Source of the DNA: Burkholderia pseudomultivorans
Lineage (GTDB): Bacteria > Pseudomonadota > Gammaproteobacteria > Burkholderiales > Burkholderiaceae
Length of the DNA stretch: 60,760 nucleotides
Assembly (NCBI RefSeq): GCF_902499075.1
Contig: NZ_CABVPP010000048.1
Coordinates: 1-60,760, forward strand
Direction of reading: 5' to 3'
The position numbers and the translations under genes are program-made. Positions 37,503 through 46,391 of the stretch are shown here, piece by piece. The notes under the pieces were generated by a model that was given only the letters and a program-made list of their open reading frames with translations, did not search any database and was not told where the DNA came from. The first letter of the stretch is position 1, and every line of letters starts with the position of its first letter.

Positions 37503-38330
37503 ATGCATACCGAAACGACGCATGTCATGCCGTGGCGAATCGAGGACATCGACCTGAACCGGATCGATCGTCAGCGTGCCGCGGCGAACGAGGATCTGCT
37601 GCTGCTGCTGTGCGCGGCGTCGTTCATCGAAAGCGGCTCGGATCTCTACACGAGCAACCTGAGCGAGTTCTTCAACGACGATCCGGAAGTCTCCGCGTGG
37701 CTCAACAATGCATGGGAGCACGAAGAATTGCAGCACGGCCGCGCGCTGAAGGCGTATATCGCGCACGTGTGGCCCGAGTTCGACTGGGATACCGCGTTCG
37801 CGAATTTCTTCGACGAGTATTCGAAGACCTGCTCGATCGAGGCGTTCGAGAAGACGCGCGCGCTCGAGATGGTGGCGCGCTGCGTCGTCGAGACGGGCAC
37901 GGCCACGCTCTACCGCGCGATCAACGAGTGCTCGGACGAGCCGGTGCTGAAGGAAATCACCGACAACATCCGCACCGACGAAGTGCGCCACTACAAGCAC
38001 TTCTTCAAATATTTCAAGAAGTACAACCAGCTCGAAGGCAACGGCCGGCTCGCGGTGCTCGGCGCGCTGATGCGCCGCGTGATGGAAATCAAGAACGAGG
38101 ATTCGGAGATCGCGCTGCGCCACGTGTTCGCGATCCGCTATCCGGACCGCATCGGCGACGACGAATACAATCGCGCGCGCGTCGCACGGATCAATTCGCT
38201 GGTGCGGCGCAACCTGTCGGCCGACATGTGCGTGAAGATGCTGCTCAAGCCGCTCGATCTGCCGGCGAAGATCCAGCCGGGCGTTCACTATCCGCTCACC
38301 AAGCTCACGCAGCACGTGTTCTTTCGTTGA
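37503..38330 (+). CDS. Ferritin-like di-iron protein
   Basis: This 275-residue protein is a four-helix bundle with di-iron ligands: Glu43 in FIESGSDLYT, EHEELQH (Glu75 and His78), a Glu near 129 in VVETGTATLY and DEVRHY near 158-162. This spacing matches ferritin-like oxygenases or oxidases. I choose the ATG at 37503. Function is unknown; it may act in iron handling or as an oxidase. Confidence 0.8.
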   Translation: MHTETTHVMPWRIEDIDLNRIDRQRAAANEDLLLLLCAASFIESGSDLYTSNLSEFFNDDPEVSAWLNNAWEHEELQHGRALKAYIAHVWPEFDWDTAFANFFDEYSKTCSIEAFEKTRALEMVARCVVETGTATLYRAINECSDEPVLKEITDNIRTDEVRHYKHFFKYFKKYNQLEGNGRLAVLGALMRRVMEIKNEDSEIALRHVFAIRYPDRIGDDEYNRARVARINSLVRRNLSADMCVKMLLKPLDLPAKIQPGVHYPLTKLTQHVFFR

Positions 38331-38405
38331 TCGACACCGCGCGGCCCGCCGCAGCCAAGCCGCGGCGCCTGCCTTTGCCGAACCGTTGAACCGGGCCTCG
38401 CCACC

Positions 38406-38912
38406 ATGACCGATTCCCATCGCCGCACGCTCGAACAATGGACGTTCGATGCGTGGCCCCCGGCCGTCGTCGCGCTGTTCGACGGCACCGCGCTCGAGCG
38501 TCATGCCGACTTCGCCGCGTCGCTGATCGTCGCGACCGACGACGGTCAGCTGCGCACCACGCTGCTCGGCGTCGGCGAAATCTATGCGCGCGATGCACGC
38601 ACGCTGCTGCTCGCGCTATGGCCGCAGTCGCGCGCGGCGCGCGCACTCGTGCAACGACGCGCGGCCGCGCTGACGCTGGTCGCGGACGGTGCGTTCTTTC
38701 AGGCGCAGTTGAAGATCGATCCGCTCGACGGGGATTTCGGCGGACTGGCCGGCTTCGCTGCGACGATCGCGCACGGCGATGCGCAGCGGGTCGGCTATGC
38801 GCGGCTCGCGACAGGCGTCACGTTCACGCTGGAAGGGGAGCGCGCCGCGGTGCTCGCACGCTGGCAGCGCCAGGTCGAGCACCTGCGGCGCGCGGCCGCG
38901 CGGCTTCAGTGA
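38406..38912 (+). CDS. Probable FMN-binding split-barrel protein
   Basis: This 168-residue protein has a core ([40 protein letters not shown]) reminiscent of pyridoxamine-phosphate-oxidase-like split barrels. It follows the ferritin-like gene by 75 bases and overlaps the stop of rhlE tail-to-tail by 7 bases. The fold is a guess from pattern; no activity can be given. Confidence 0.5.
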   Translation: MTDSHRRTLEQWTFDAWPPAVVALFDGTALERHADFAASLIVATDDGQLRTTLLGVGEIYARDARTLLLALWPQSRAARALVQRRAAALTLVADGAFFQAQLKIDPLDGDFGGLAGFAATIAHGDAQRVGYARLATGVTFTLEGERAAVLARWQRQVEHLRRAAARLQ

Positions 38913-40354
38913 CCGCGCTGGCCGCTGCGCGACGAACGGTTGCGGTTCGGGTGCGCGGCGTTGCCGTTCGCGGCGCGCGCGCCGTTGCCGCCGCCCGCCG
39001 GGCGGCCGCCATTGCCGCTGTTGCCACCATTGCCGCCGGATGCGCGCGGCTTCGCGGCCTTCGGCTGCTGGGTGCCTTCACGCTTCGCATTGCCGTCGCG
39101 CTTCGCGGCCGGCTGTGCTGAGCCGCCGGCGCGCGGCGCGCGATTGCCGCCGCCACCACCGCCGCGCGGCTGCTGGCCGCGACGCTGCTGGATCGGTTCC
39201 GGCTTCGCGTTCGGGTCGGGCTCGAAGCCCGCGATCACTTCCTGCGGAATCTCGCGCTTGATCAGCCGCTCGATGTCGCGCAGCAGCTGCTTTTCGTCGA
39301 CGCACACGAGCGACACGGCTTCGCCGGTCGCGCCCGCGCGGCCCGTGCGGCCGATCCGGTGCACGTAGTCTTCCGGCACGTTCGGCAGGTCGAAGTTGAC
39401 GACGTGCGGCAGCTGGTCGATGTCGATCCCGCGCGCGGCGATATCGGTCGCGACGAGCACCTGCAGCGTGCTGCTCTTGAACTCCGACAGCGCGCGCGTG
39501 CGCGCCGACTGGCTCTTGTTGCCGTGGATCGCCATCGCGCTGATGCCGTCCTTGGTCAGCTGCTCGGCGAGCCGGTTCGCGCCGTGCTTGGTGCGCGTGA
39601 ACACGAGCACCTGGAACCAGTTGTGTTCGCGGATCAGGTGCGTGAGCAACTCGCGCTTGCGATCGCGGTCGACCGGATGGATCTTCTGCGCGACGCTTTC
39701 GGCGGTCGTGTTGCGGCGTGCGACCTCGATCAGCGCCGGCGAATCGAGCAGGCTGTCGGCGAGCGCCTTGATCTCGTCGGAGAAGGTCGCCGAGAACAGC
39801 AGGTTCTGGCGGCGCGGCGGCAGCTTTGCCAGCACGCGCTTGATGTCGTGGATGAAGCCCATGTCGAGCATCCGGTCGGCTTCGTCGAGCACGAGGATGT
39901 CGAGATCCGACAGGTCGATCGTCTTCTGCTGCATGTGGTCGAGCAGGCGGCCCGGCGTCGCGACGACGATGTCGACGCCGCGCTTGAGCGCATCGATCTG
40001 CGGATTGATGCTGACGCCGCCGAACATCACGGTCGAGCGCAGCTTCAGGTATTTGCTGTACGCGCGCACGCTTTCCTCGACCTGGGCGGCCAGTTCGCGC
40101 GTCGGCGTGAGGATCAGCGCGCGCACCGCGCGCTTCGCGCCGCGGTGGTCGGCGTAGAACGTGTGCAGGCGTTGCAGGATCGGCAGCGTGAAGCCGGCGG
40201 TCTTGCCGGTGCCGGTTTGCGCGCCGGCGAGCAGGTCGCCGCCGCCGAGGACGGCAGGGATCGCCTGCTGCTGGATCGGAGTCGGCGACGTGTAGCCGAG
40301 CTCGTTGACCGCCTTGACCAGCGGTTCGGCCAGGCCGAGAGATTCGAAAGACAT
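38906..40354 (-). CDS. rhlE: DEAD-box RNA helicase RhlE-like
   Basis: This 482-residue protein has a full DEAD core: Q motif [11 protein letters not shown], Walker [13 protein letters not shown] ([13 protein letters not shown]), SAT (FSATFSDE), ARGIDI and HRIGRTGR. The C-terminal 95 residues are a Gly/Arg/Asn-rich tail with many RGG-like pieces, an RNA-binding, disordered extension. I start at MSFESLG (40354), with AAGAG upstream. Its stop overlaps the split-barrel gene. Confidence 0.94.
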   Translation of the reverse strand: MSFESLGLAEPLVKAVNELGYTSPTPIQQQAIPAVLGGGDLLAGAQTGTGKTAGFTLPILQRLHTFYADHRGAKRAVRALILTPTRELAAQVEESVRAYSKYLKLRSTVMFGGVSINPQIDALKRGVDIVVATPGRLLDHMQQKTIDLSDLDILVLDEADRMLDMGFIHDIKRVLAKLPPRRQNLLFSATFSDEIKALADSLLDSPALIEVARRNTTAESVAQKIHPVDRDRKRELLTHLIREHNWFQVLVFTRTKHGANRLAEQLTKDGISAMAIHGNKSQSARTRALSEFKSSTLQVLVATDIAARGIDIDQLPHVVNFDLPNVPEDYVHRIGRTGRAGATGEAVSLVCVDEKQLLRDIERLIKREIPQEVIAGFEPDPNAKPEPIQQRRGQQPRGGGGGGNRAPRAGGSAQPAAKRDGNAKREGTQQPKAAKPRASGGNGGNSGNGGRPAGGGNGARAANGNAAHPNRNRSSRSGQRGH

Positions 40355-40416
40355 AGATACCACTCTTGGGTTTTATGGTGGCGGCGCCTCGCGCGGCCCG
40401 CGCGGGTCTAGCGTCG

Positions 40417-40462
40417 CAAAAAAGCAAAAGGGCGCGGCCGCGGTTTCCCGCAGCCGCGCCCC
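40417..40462 (-). terminator. Terminator after the cytochrome genes
   Basis: A GC-rich hairpin (stem arms 40430-40443 and 40448-40462) is followed on the minus strand by TTTTGCTTTTTT. It lies just past the stop of the cytochrome c gene and before rhlE. Confidence 0.75.
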
Positions 40463-40480
40463 GTTCGTGTCAGCCGCTTC

Positions 40481-41779
40481 TTAGTCGAGCGGCGCGGAAC
40501 GCAGGTCGCTCACCTGTTGCGGCGAGATCGGCGTACCGTTGTTGCCCCACGACATCCGGATGTACGTGACGACTGCCGCGACTTCCTGGTTCGACAGCGA
40601 CTGCGCGAACGGCGGCATCCCGTACGGACGCGGATTCTTGAAGGTGCTCGGCGGATAGCCGCCATTCAGCACCATGCGGATCGGGTTGACTGCCGATTCC
40701 ATCACGATCGAATGGTTGCCCGCGAGCGGCGGATACGCAGGCGGCTTGCCGGCGCCGGTTTCGGCGTGGCAGGTCGCGCAGTTGTCCGCGTAGATCTTCT
40801 TGCCCTGGTCGAACAGCGCGTTGCCGAACTGCTTCGACGGCTCGTACTGCATGTTCTTCGGCGCTTCAGCCTTCTGCGGGATCGACTTCAGGTACGTCGA
40901 CATCGCGCGCGTATCTTCGTCGGTCATGTACTGGAGGCTGTTGTGCACGACGTCCGCCATCGGGCCGAATACCGCGCCCTTGTTCGACACGCCGGCCTGC
41001 AGCAGGTCGGACAGCTCCTGCACGTGCCAGTCGCCCAGGCCGAGTTCCTTGTCGTTCGTCAGCGACGGCGCGTACCAGTTCTGCAGCGGGATCAGGCCGC
41101 CCGCGAAGGCTGCCGAGCTCACCGGGCCGCCCATCATGTTGATCGACGTGTGGCACATCGAGCAGTGGCCGAGACCTTCGACGAGGTACGCGCCGCGGTT
41201 CCATTCGACCGACTTGGTCGGATCCGGCTTGTATTCGCCTTCCTTGAAGAACAGCGTGCGCCAGCCGATCAGCAGGTTGCGGTTGTTGAACGGGAACTTC
41301 AGTTCGTGCGGACGGCTCGGCACCGACACCGGCGCGACCGAGCGCAGGTACGCGTAGATCGCGTCGGAATCCGCGCGCGTGACCTTCGTGTAGCTCGCGA
41401 ACGGGAAGCCCGGGTAGAGCAGGCTGCCGTCCTTCGAGCGGCCGGTGTGCATCGCGCGATAGAAGTCGTCCGACGTCCACTTGCCGATGCCGGCCTGGTC
41501 GTCCGGCGTGATGTTCGGCGTGTACATCGTGCCGAACGGCGTGGCCATCGGCAGGCCGCCCGCGAACGGCTTGCCGCCGCGCACGGTGTGGCATGCGATA
41601 CAGTCGCCGACGCGCGCGAGGTACTCGCCCTTCTTGATCAGCGCGGCCTGGTCGGCCGGCGTGGCCGCGACGGCGGAAGCGCCGTGCAGCGTGTCGTTGC
41701 CCGGCCACAGGACGGGCACGAGGGCCGCTGCCGCGACGATCGCGACAGCCGAGAGTGCAAACAGGGACTTGCGTTTCAT
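40481..41779 (-). CDS. Triheme cytochrome c (alcohol/gluconate dehydrogenase cytochrome type)
   Basis: This 432-residue exported protein has three CxxCH heme sites: CIACH near residue 60, CSMCH near residue 207 and CATCH near residue 340, plus an N-terminal export segment (FALSAVAIVAAAALVPVLW). The three-heme layout matches the cytochrome subunit of membrane alcohol/aldose dehydrogenases, but no dehydrogenase is adjacent. It lies 19 bases after the di-heme cytochrome gene. Its redox partner is unknown. Confidence 0.85.
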   Translation of the reverse strand: MKRKSLFALSAVAIVAAAALVPVLWPGNDTLHGASAVAATPADQAALIKKGEYLARVGDCIACHTVRGGKPFAGGLPMATPFGTMYTPNITPDDQAGIGKWTSDDFYRAMHTGRSKDGSLLYPGFPFASYTKVTRADSDAIYAYLRSVAPVSVPSRPHELKFPFNNRNLLIGWRTLFFKEGEYKPDPTKSVEWNRGAYLVEGLGHCSMCHTSINMMGGPVSSAAFAGGLIPLQNWYAPSLTNDKELGLGDWHVQELSDLLQAGVSNKGAVFGPMADVVHNSLQYMTDEDTRAMSTYLKSIPQKAEAPKNMQYEPSKQFGNALFDQGKKIYADNCATCHAETGAGKPPAYPPLAGNHSIVMESAVNPIRMVLNGGYPPSTFKNPRPYGMPPFAQSLSNQEVAAVVTYIRMSWGNNGTPISPQQVSDLRSAPLD

Positions 41780-41798
41780 TATGTCTGTCTCCCTTGCC

Positions 41799-42563
41799 TT
41801 ATTGCGGTTCGCTGCCGCAGGCGAGCGGAGTCTTCATCGAACGCGCCGGAGCCGGCACGGGGTTGGCGGGCGCCGGCTGCGCGGCGAGCCATGCCGTCAC
41901 GGCCGTCACGTCTTCGTCGGAAAGCTTCGATGCGATCTCGTGCATGCAGTCGGGCGCCTTCGCGTGGCGATTGCCCGAGCGCCATGCGCCGAGCTGTGCG
42001 CTCAGGTAGTCGGCGTGCAGGCCGACCAGGCCGGGGATCGCCGGCTGCATGCCGGTCAGGCCCGCGCCGTGGCAGGCCACGCAGGCCGGCAGCTTGCGCG
42101 ACGGATCGCCCTGCGTGACGAGCTGCTTGCCGCGCGCGAGCGTCGCGGCCGGCAGCGTCGGCTTCGCCGGCGCCGGGTACGGCGGGCGCTCGGCCGAGAA
42201 GTGCTCGGCGATCTCGCGCAGGTAGTCGTCGTTCAGGTAGGTCAGCAGATAGTTCATCGGCGGGTACTTGCGCCGGCCGTCACGGAAGTTGACGAGCTGG
42301 TTGTACAGGTACTCGGCCGGCTTGCCTGCGAGACGCGGGAAATAATCGTTGTCCGTGCCCTGGCCGTGGACGCCGTGGCATGCGGTACAGCCGCGCACGC
42401 GCTCGGCCATGGTATCGGGTGCCTTGAGCGGCGCCTGCTGGGCGTGGGCTTGCTCCGTGGGCTTGGTCTGCGCTTGGGCAGCGCTCGTAAGGCCCGCTCC
42501 GCCGATCAACAGAACGGCGAGCAGCGGACGGATGACGCGTCTTGAAGACACACGAGACTCCAT
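41799..42563 (-). CDS. Di-heme cytochrome c (c4-like)
   Basis: This 254-residue exported protein has a signal peptide ending near AAQAQ and two heme sites, CTACHGVHG and CVACHGAGL, in two c4-like domains. It is the first gene of the two-cytochrome unit. It likely relays electrons with the triheme protein; the partner enzyme is not in the window. Confidence 0.88.
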   Translation of the reverse strand: MESRVSSRRVIRPLLAVLLIGGAGLTSAAQAQTKPTEQAHAQQAPLKAPDTMAERVRGCTACHGVHGQGTDNDYFPRLAGKPAEYLYNQLVNFRDGRRKYPPMNYLLTYLNDDYLREIAEHFSAERPPYPAPAKPTLPAATLARGKQLVTQGDPSRKLPACVACHGAGLTGMQPAIPGLVGLHADYLSAQLGAWRSGNRHAKAPDCMHEIASKLSDEDVTAVTAWLAAQPAPANPVPAPARSMKTPLACGSEPQ

Positions 42564-42946
42564 GTTTATTCGTCGGGGACCTGTTCCGGGCTACGATCGG
42601 CTCGGCATGACGGCATAACGGCAGGACAGCCGGGCTGCTGCGACGCGGCATTCTATCATCGATGGGTAATGACGGCTATTTGGCAAAAGGACATCGGTTC
42701 CTGTCTGTTTCCGACTTGCGACAATTTGACGCGCGTCGTGCGCGGGTCGCGTGAACCGGCGTGCCTTTTGTCCATCGAAGACCGTACACTCGCGGGTCGC
42801 GCGGCGCCGCCTCCGCCGCTGTCCCAGTCATTTCTCCTGCTTCCGGATTCATCGATGACGTTTTTTACCGTGCCGTTGCCTGTTTGCCGCCATTCGCCCC
42901 GTTGCCGCCGCGCCGCTGGCCTGCCGTTCGCGGGAGGGCGCGCGCG
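42564..42946. other. Divergent interval between the cytochrome and CopD genes
   Basis: These 383 bases separate the di-heme cytochrome gene (minus) and the CopD-family gene (plus). An AT-richer patch is found around 42650-42740, a likely promoter zone. No gene is supported; the small frames here have no family features. Confidence 0.4.
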
Positions 42947-43879
42947 ATGAGGATCGACAGCTTGTGGATCGGACAGGTCGCGCTTGCGGCACTGATGGAC
43001 GCCGCGTTCGCGATGGCGGTCGGCTCGGCGCTGCTCAAGGGCTGGCTCGCCAAGGACGGCGCGCGGCCGGTCGTCGCGCCGTCGCATCCGGCATGGCTGC
43101 GCGCGCAACATTCGCTGGTCGCGGCGGCGCTGGCGCTGGTGCTCGCGGATCTCGGCTGGCTCGTCTACGAAGCCGCGTCGATGAGCGGCGCGGGGCTCGG
43201 CGGCGCGCTGGCCGCGATTCCCGTCGTGCTCGCGCAGACGCATGCGGGCTTCGCGTGGAGCGTGGCGTTCGGCGGTGCGGTGCTGCTCGCGATCGTCGCG
43301 CTGGCGAAGCCGGACGGCCCGCTCGCGCACGCGCTGCTGTGGCTCGCGGTGATCGTGGTCGCGGCCGGCAAGGCATCGCTCGGCCATGCGGCCGACATGG
43401 GCCTGCTGTCGGCGGCCGTCGGCGTGCAGACGCTGCACCTGCTCGCCACCGCGGTATGGGGCGGCCTCGTGCTGGCGGGCGGGCTCGCGGTGCTGCCCGC
43501 GCTCGGCTCGTCGGTCGCGCGCGGCGCGCTGATTCGCGTCGGCCAGCATCTGTCGCGCACATCGGCGATCGCGGTCGTGTTCGTGCTCGGCACCGGCGTG
43601 CTCAATGCGCTGCGCGGGCTCGGCGGCTCGCTTGCGCCGCTCGACGGCAGCACGTGGGGCCGCGTGTTGCTGCTCAAGCTGCTGCTCGTCGCGCTCGCGC
43701 TGGTGCTCGGCGCGCTGAACCGCTTCTCCGCGCTGCCGCGCCTGCGTCGCACCGCGTCCACCGAGGACGCGCATACGTTCCGCAACATCCTGCATCTCGA
43801 GGCGCTGACGATGATCGGCGTGTTCGTCGCGGCGGCCGTGCTGTCGTTCAGCGTGCCCGGATATGCGGCGCTCGGCTGA
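42947..43879 (+). CDS. CopD-family membrane protein
   Basis: This 310-residue protein has about eight hydrophobic segments and matches the CopD/YebZ copper-resistance family (His/Glu-bearing helices, e.g. LGHAADMGLLSAAVGVQTLHLLATAVWGGLVLAG). The ATG at 42947 has GGGAGG 9 bases upstream. It may import copper; a CopC partner is not beside it. Function is inferred from family. Confidence 0.8.
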   Translation: MRIDSLWIGQVALAALMDAAFAMAVGSALLKGWLAKDGARPVVAPSHPAWLRAQHSLVAAALALVLADLGWLVYEAASMSGAGLGGALAAIPVVLAQTHAGFAWSVAFGGAVLLAIVALAKPDGPLAHALLWLAVIVVAAGKASLGHAADMGLLSAAVGVQTLHLLATAVWGGLVLAGGLAVLPALGSSVARGALIRVGQHLSRTSAIAVVFVLGTGVLNALRGLGGSLAPLDGSTWGRVLLLKLLLVALALVLGALNRFSALPRLRRTASTEDAHTFRNILHLEALTMIGVFVAAAVLSFSVPGYAALG

Positions 43880-43914
43880 GCGCCGGCGTGCGCGTGTTCT
43901 CTCTTGCGTGAAAA

Positions 43915-43934
43915 CGGCCGCCCTCGGGCGGCCG
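43915..43934 (-). terminator. Terminator after dgoD
   Basis: CGGCCGCCC and GGGCGGCCG form a perfect 9-base stem with a TC loop. Followed on the minus strand by TTTT, it lies 54 bases past the dgoD stop and could also serve the CopD gene from the other side. Confidence 0.65.
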
Positions 43935-43987
43935 CACGATATCGATGCGCGACGCGCGGGCCGCGGCCGCGCGCGATGCGCCGCGCC

Positions 43988-45136
43988 TCACCACTCGGCG
44001 ACGCTGCCGTCCGCGTGACGCCACACCGGATTGCGCCAGCGATGGCCGGTCTTCGCCATCTCGCGCACCTTCTCCTCGTTGACGTCGATGCCGAGCCCCG
44101 GGCCTTGCGGGATCGCGACGAAGCCGTCGTCGTAGCGAAACACTTCGGGGTTGCGCAGATAGTCGAGCAGGTCGTTGCCTTGGTTGTAGTGGATGCCGAG
44201 GCTCTGCTCCTGGATGAACGCGTTGTAGCTGACCGCGTCGAGCTGCAGGCACGCGGCCAGCGCGATCGGGCCGAGCGGGCAGTGCAGCGCGAGCGCGACG
44301 TCGTAGCTTTCCGCGAGCGTCGCGATCTTGCGGCACTCGGTGATGCCGCCCGCGTGCGAGGCGTCTGGCTGGATGATGTCGACGTAGCCGCCCGCGAGGA
44401 TGTGCTTGAAGTCCCAGCGCGAGTAGAGCCGCTCGCCGAGCGCGATCGGCGTATTGGTCTGGTTGACGATGTCGCGCAGCGCCTCGGCGTTCTCCGACAG
44501 CACCGGCTCCTCGATGAACATCAGCTTGTACGGATCGAGCTCCTTCGCGAGCACCTTCGCCATCGGCTTGTGCACGCGGCCGTGGAAGTCGACGCCGATC
44601 CCGACGTGCGGGCCGACCGCGTCGCGCACGGCCGCGACGTTCGCGATCACCTGCTCGACCTTGTCGTAGGTATCGACGATCTGCAGTTCCTCGGAGCCGT
44701 TCATCTTCACGGCCTTGAAGCCGCGCTCGACGACCGCGCGCGTATTGTTCGCGACGTCGCTCGGCCGGTCGCCGCCGATCCACGAATACACCTTGATGCG
44801 CTCGCGCACCTGGCCGCCGAGCAGCGCGTGGACCGGCACGCCGTGATGCTTGCCCTTGATGTCCCACAGCGCCTGGTCGACGCCCGCGATCGCGCTCATC
44901 ATGATCGGGCCGCCGCGGTAGAAGCCCGCGCGATACATCACCTGCCAGTGATCCTCGATCAGTCGCGGATCCTTGCCGACCAGGTAGTCGGCGAGTTCGT
45001 GCACGGCCGCCTCGACCGTATGCGCGCGGCCTTCGACGACCGGTTCGCCCCAGCCGACGATGCCCTCGTCGGTTTCGATCTTGAGGAACAGCCAGCGCGG
45101 CGGGACGACGAAAGTTTCGAGTCGGGTGATTTTCAT
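43988..45136 (-). CDS. dgoD: D-galactonate dehydratase
   Basis: This 382-residue enolase-superfamily enzyme converts D-galactonate to 2-keto-3-deoxygalactonate. The N-terminus [24 protein letters not shown] and active-site segments GVDFHGRV (Asp), [10 protein letters not shown] (Glu), [12 protein letters not shown] (Glu) and [11 protein letters not shown] (His) match DgoD. It is divergent from a GntR-family gene, with a probable operator between. Confidence 0.94.
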   Translation of the reverse strand: MKITRLETFVVPPRWLFLKIETDEGIVGWGEPVVEGRAHTVEAAVHELADYLVGKDPRLIEDHWQVMYRAGFYRGGPIMMSAIAGVDQALWDIKGKHHGVPVHALLGGQVRERIKVYSWIGGDRPSDVANNTRAVVERGFKAVKMNGSEELQIVDTYDKVEQVIANVAAVRDAVGPHVGIGVDFHGRVHKPMAKVLAKELDPYKLMFIEEPVLSENAEALRDIVNQTNTPIALGERLYSRWDFKHILAGGYVDIIQPDASHAGGITECRKIATLAESYDVALALHCPLGPIALAACLQLDAVSYNAFIQEQSLGIHYNQGNDLLDYLRNPEVFRYDDGFVAIPQGPGLGIDVNEEKVREMAKTGHRWRNPVWRHADGSVAEW

Positions 45137-45226
45137 GACGCAAGTCTCCGGAAGGGACCGGGCGGGCAGGCTCGCACGACGCCGGTCGCGTGCTTTTCGC
45201 GGTTATCCTAGCGTAGTGCGCTAAAA

Positions 45227-45247
45227 AATAGTATTAATAGCACTATT
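45227..45247. promoter_or_regulatory. Candidate operator between dgoD and its GntR regulator
   Basis: AATAGT at 45227-45232 and ACTATT at 45242-45247 form a dyad in an otherwise AT-rich patch, directly before the GTG start of the GntR gene. It could be bound by the regulator to control both divergent genes. Confidence 0.5.
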
Positions 45248-45973
45248 GTGCAGATAGTGGGCAGCCGGAACGCGCCCCGACGGAGAACGATCATTCAACG
45301 CGACCTGCATGGACAGACGGCCTTCCGGCTCGCGACGGCGATCCTGCGCGGCGACTACCCGCCCGAATCGCTGCTGCCGAGGGAACCCGACCTGATGGAG
45401 ATGTTCGGCGTGAGCCGCACGGTGCTGCGCGAGGCGCTGCGCACGCTGACGTCGAAGGGGCTCGTCGAATCGCGGCCGAAGGTCGGCACGCGCGTGCGGC
45501 CGCGCCGCGCGTGGAACCTGCTCGATGCCGACCTGCTCGACTGGTATGCGCGCGTTGCGCCGCCGCTCGCGTTCGCGCTGAAGCTGCAGGAGATGCGCGA
45601 AATGATCGAGCCGCATGCGGCTGCATTGGCCGCGCGTGCGCATGCGTCGCACTGCATGGACGAGATCGACGACGCGCTGCGCGCGATGAGCGCCGCGCGG
45701 AATGTCGACGAATGGGTGCGGGCCGATCTGCGGTTTCATCTCGGCGTGCTCGAGGCCGGCGGCAACGAGCTGCTGGTGCCGCTCGGCGCGCTGATCGATC
45801 GAACGCTCGAGGCGCAGCTGCATCTGAATGCGCGGCGCGCGACGGTGTACAACGCGTCGCTGGCCGAGCATGTCGCGGTCGGCGATGCGATTCGCGCGCG
45901 CGACGAGGACGGCGCGCGCCGGACGATGGCGGCGCTGCTCGCGGTCACGCGCACGCGTATCGAGCAGTCGTGA
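45248..45973 (+). CDS. dgoR: GntR/FadR-family regulator (DgoR-like)
   Basis: This 241-residue protein has an N-terminal winged helix (FRLATAILRGDYPPESLLPREPDLMEMFGVSRTVLREALRTLTSKGL) and an all-helical FCD sensor domain (residues about 105-230). Position beside dgoD suggests DgoR, the galactonate-responsive repressor. The start is a GTG at 45248; an operator dyad lies just before it. Confidence 0.85.
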   Translation: MQIVGSRNAPRRRTIIQRDLHGQTAFRLATAILRGDYPPESLLPREPDLMEMFGVSRTVLREALRTLTSKGLVESRPKVGTRVRPRRAWNLLDADLLDWYARVAPPLAFALKLQEMREMIEPHAAALAARAHASHCMDEIDDALRAMSAARNVDEWVRADLRFHLGVLEAGGNELLVPLGALIDRTLEAQLHLNARRATVYNASLAEHVAVGDAIRARDEDGARRTMAALLAVTRTRIEQS

Positions 45974-46031
45974 CGATGGGGGCGACCGGCAGCGGGCGAC
46001 CGGCTACGGGCGACCGGCGTTCGCGCGATCG

Positions 46032-46277
46032 TTACGCGTTCGCGCAGCCGTTCGGTTTCAGCACGCGCTGTGTCGACGCCGGATATTTCGCGAGCAGGCC
46101 CGCCGGCCGCCTCGGGCGCGCGACCAGTTCGCCGCCGCAGTTCGGGCAGCGGCCTTTCAGGACTGCATCGGCGCAGGTCGCGCAAAACGTGCATTCGAAT
46201 GTACAGATGCGCGCATCCGCCGAATCGGGCGGCAGGTCCTTGTCGCAGCATTCGCAGCCGGGGCGCAGTTCGAGCAT
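46032..46277 (-). CDS. DUF1272 zinc-ribbon protein
   Basis: This 81-residue protein carries a set of CxxC pairs: CECCDKDL, CTFECTFCATC and CPNCGGEL, forming one or two zinc sites, typical of DUF1272. The ATG at 46277 begins the motif. No function is known. It lies between the dgoR gene and an MHS transporter. Confidence 0.85.
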   Translation of the reverse strand: MLELRPGCECCDKDLPPDSADARICTFECTFCATCADAVLKGRCPNCGGELVARPRRPAGLLAKYPASTQRVLKPNGCANA

Positions 46278-46391
46278 CGTGGCTTCCTTGGTCGGGACGG
46301 TCGGGATCCGCGCCGCCGGGCGGCGCGGGTGCACGCTACTGTACGCGCGTGGAGCGGTCCGGCCAATGCCCGGCCAGCTTCGCGCCACGGT

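Noticed and set aside
42669-42950. Small plus-strand ORF between cytochrome and CopD genes
   Set aside because: It lacks a ribosome site and family features, and overlaps the CopD start.
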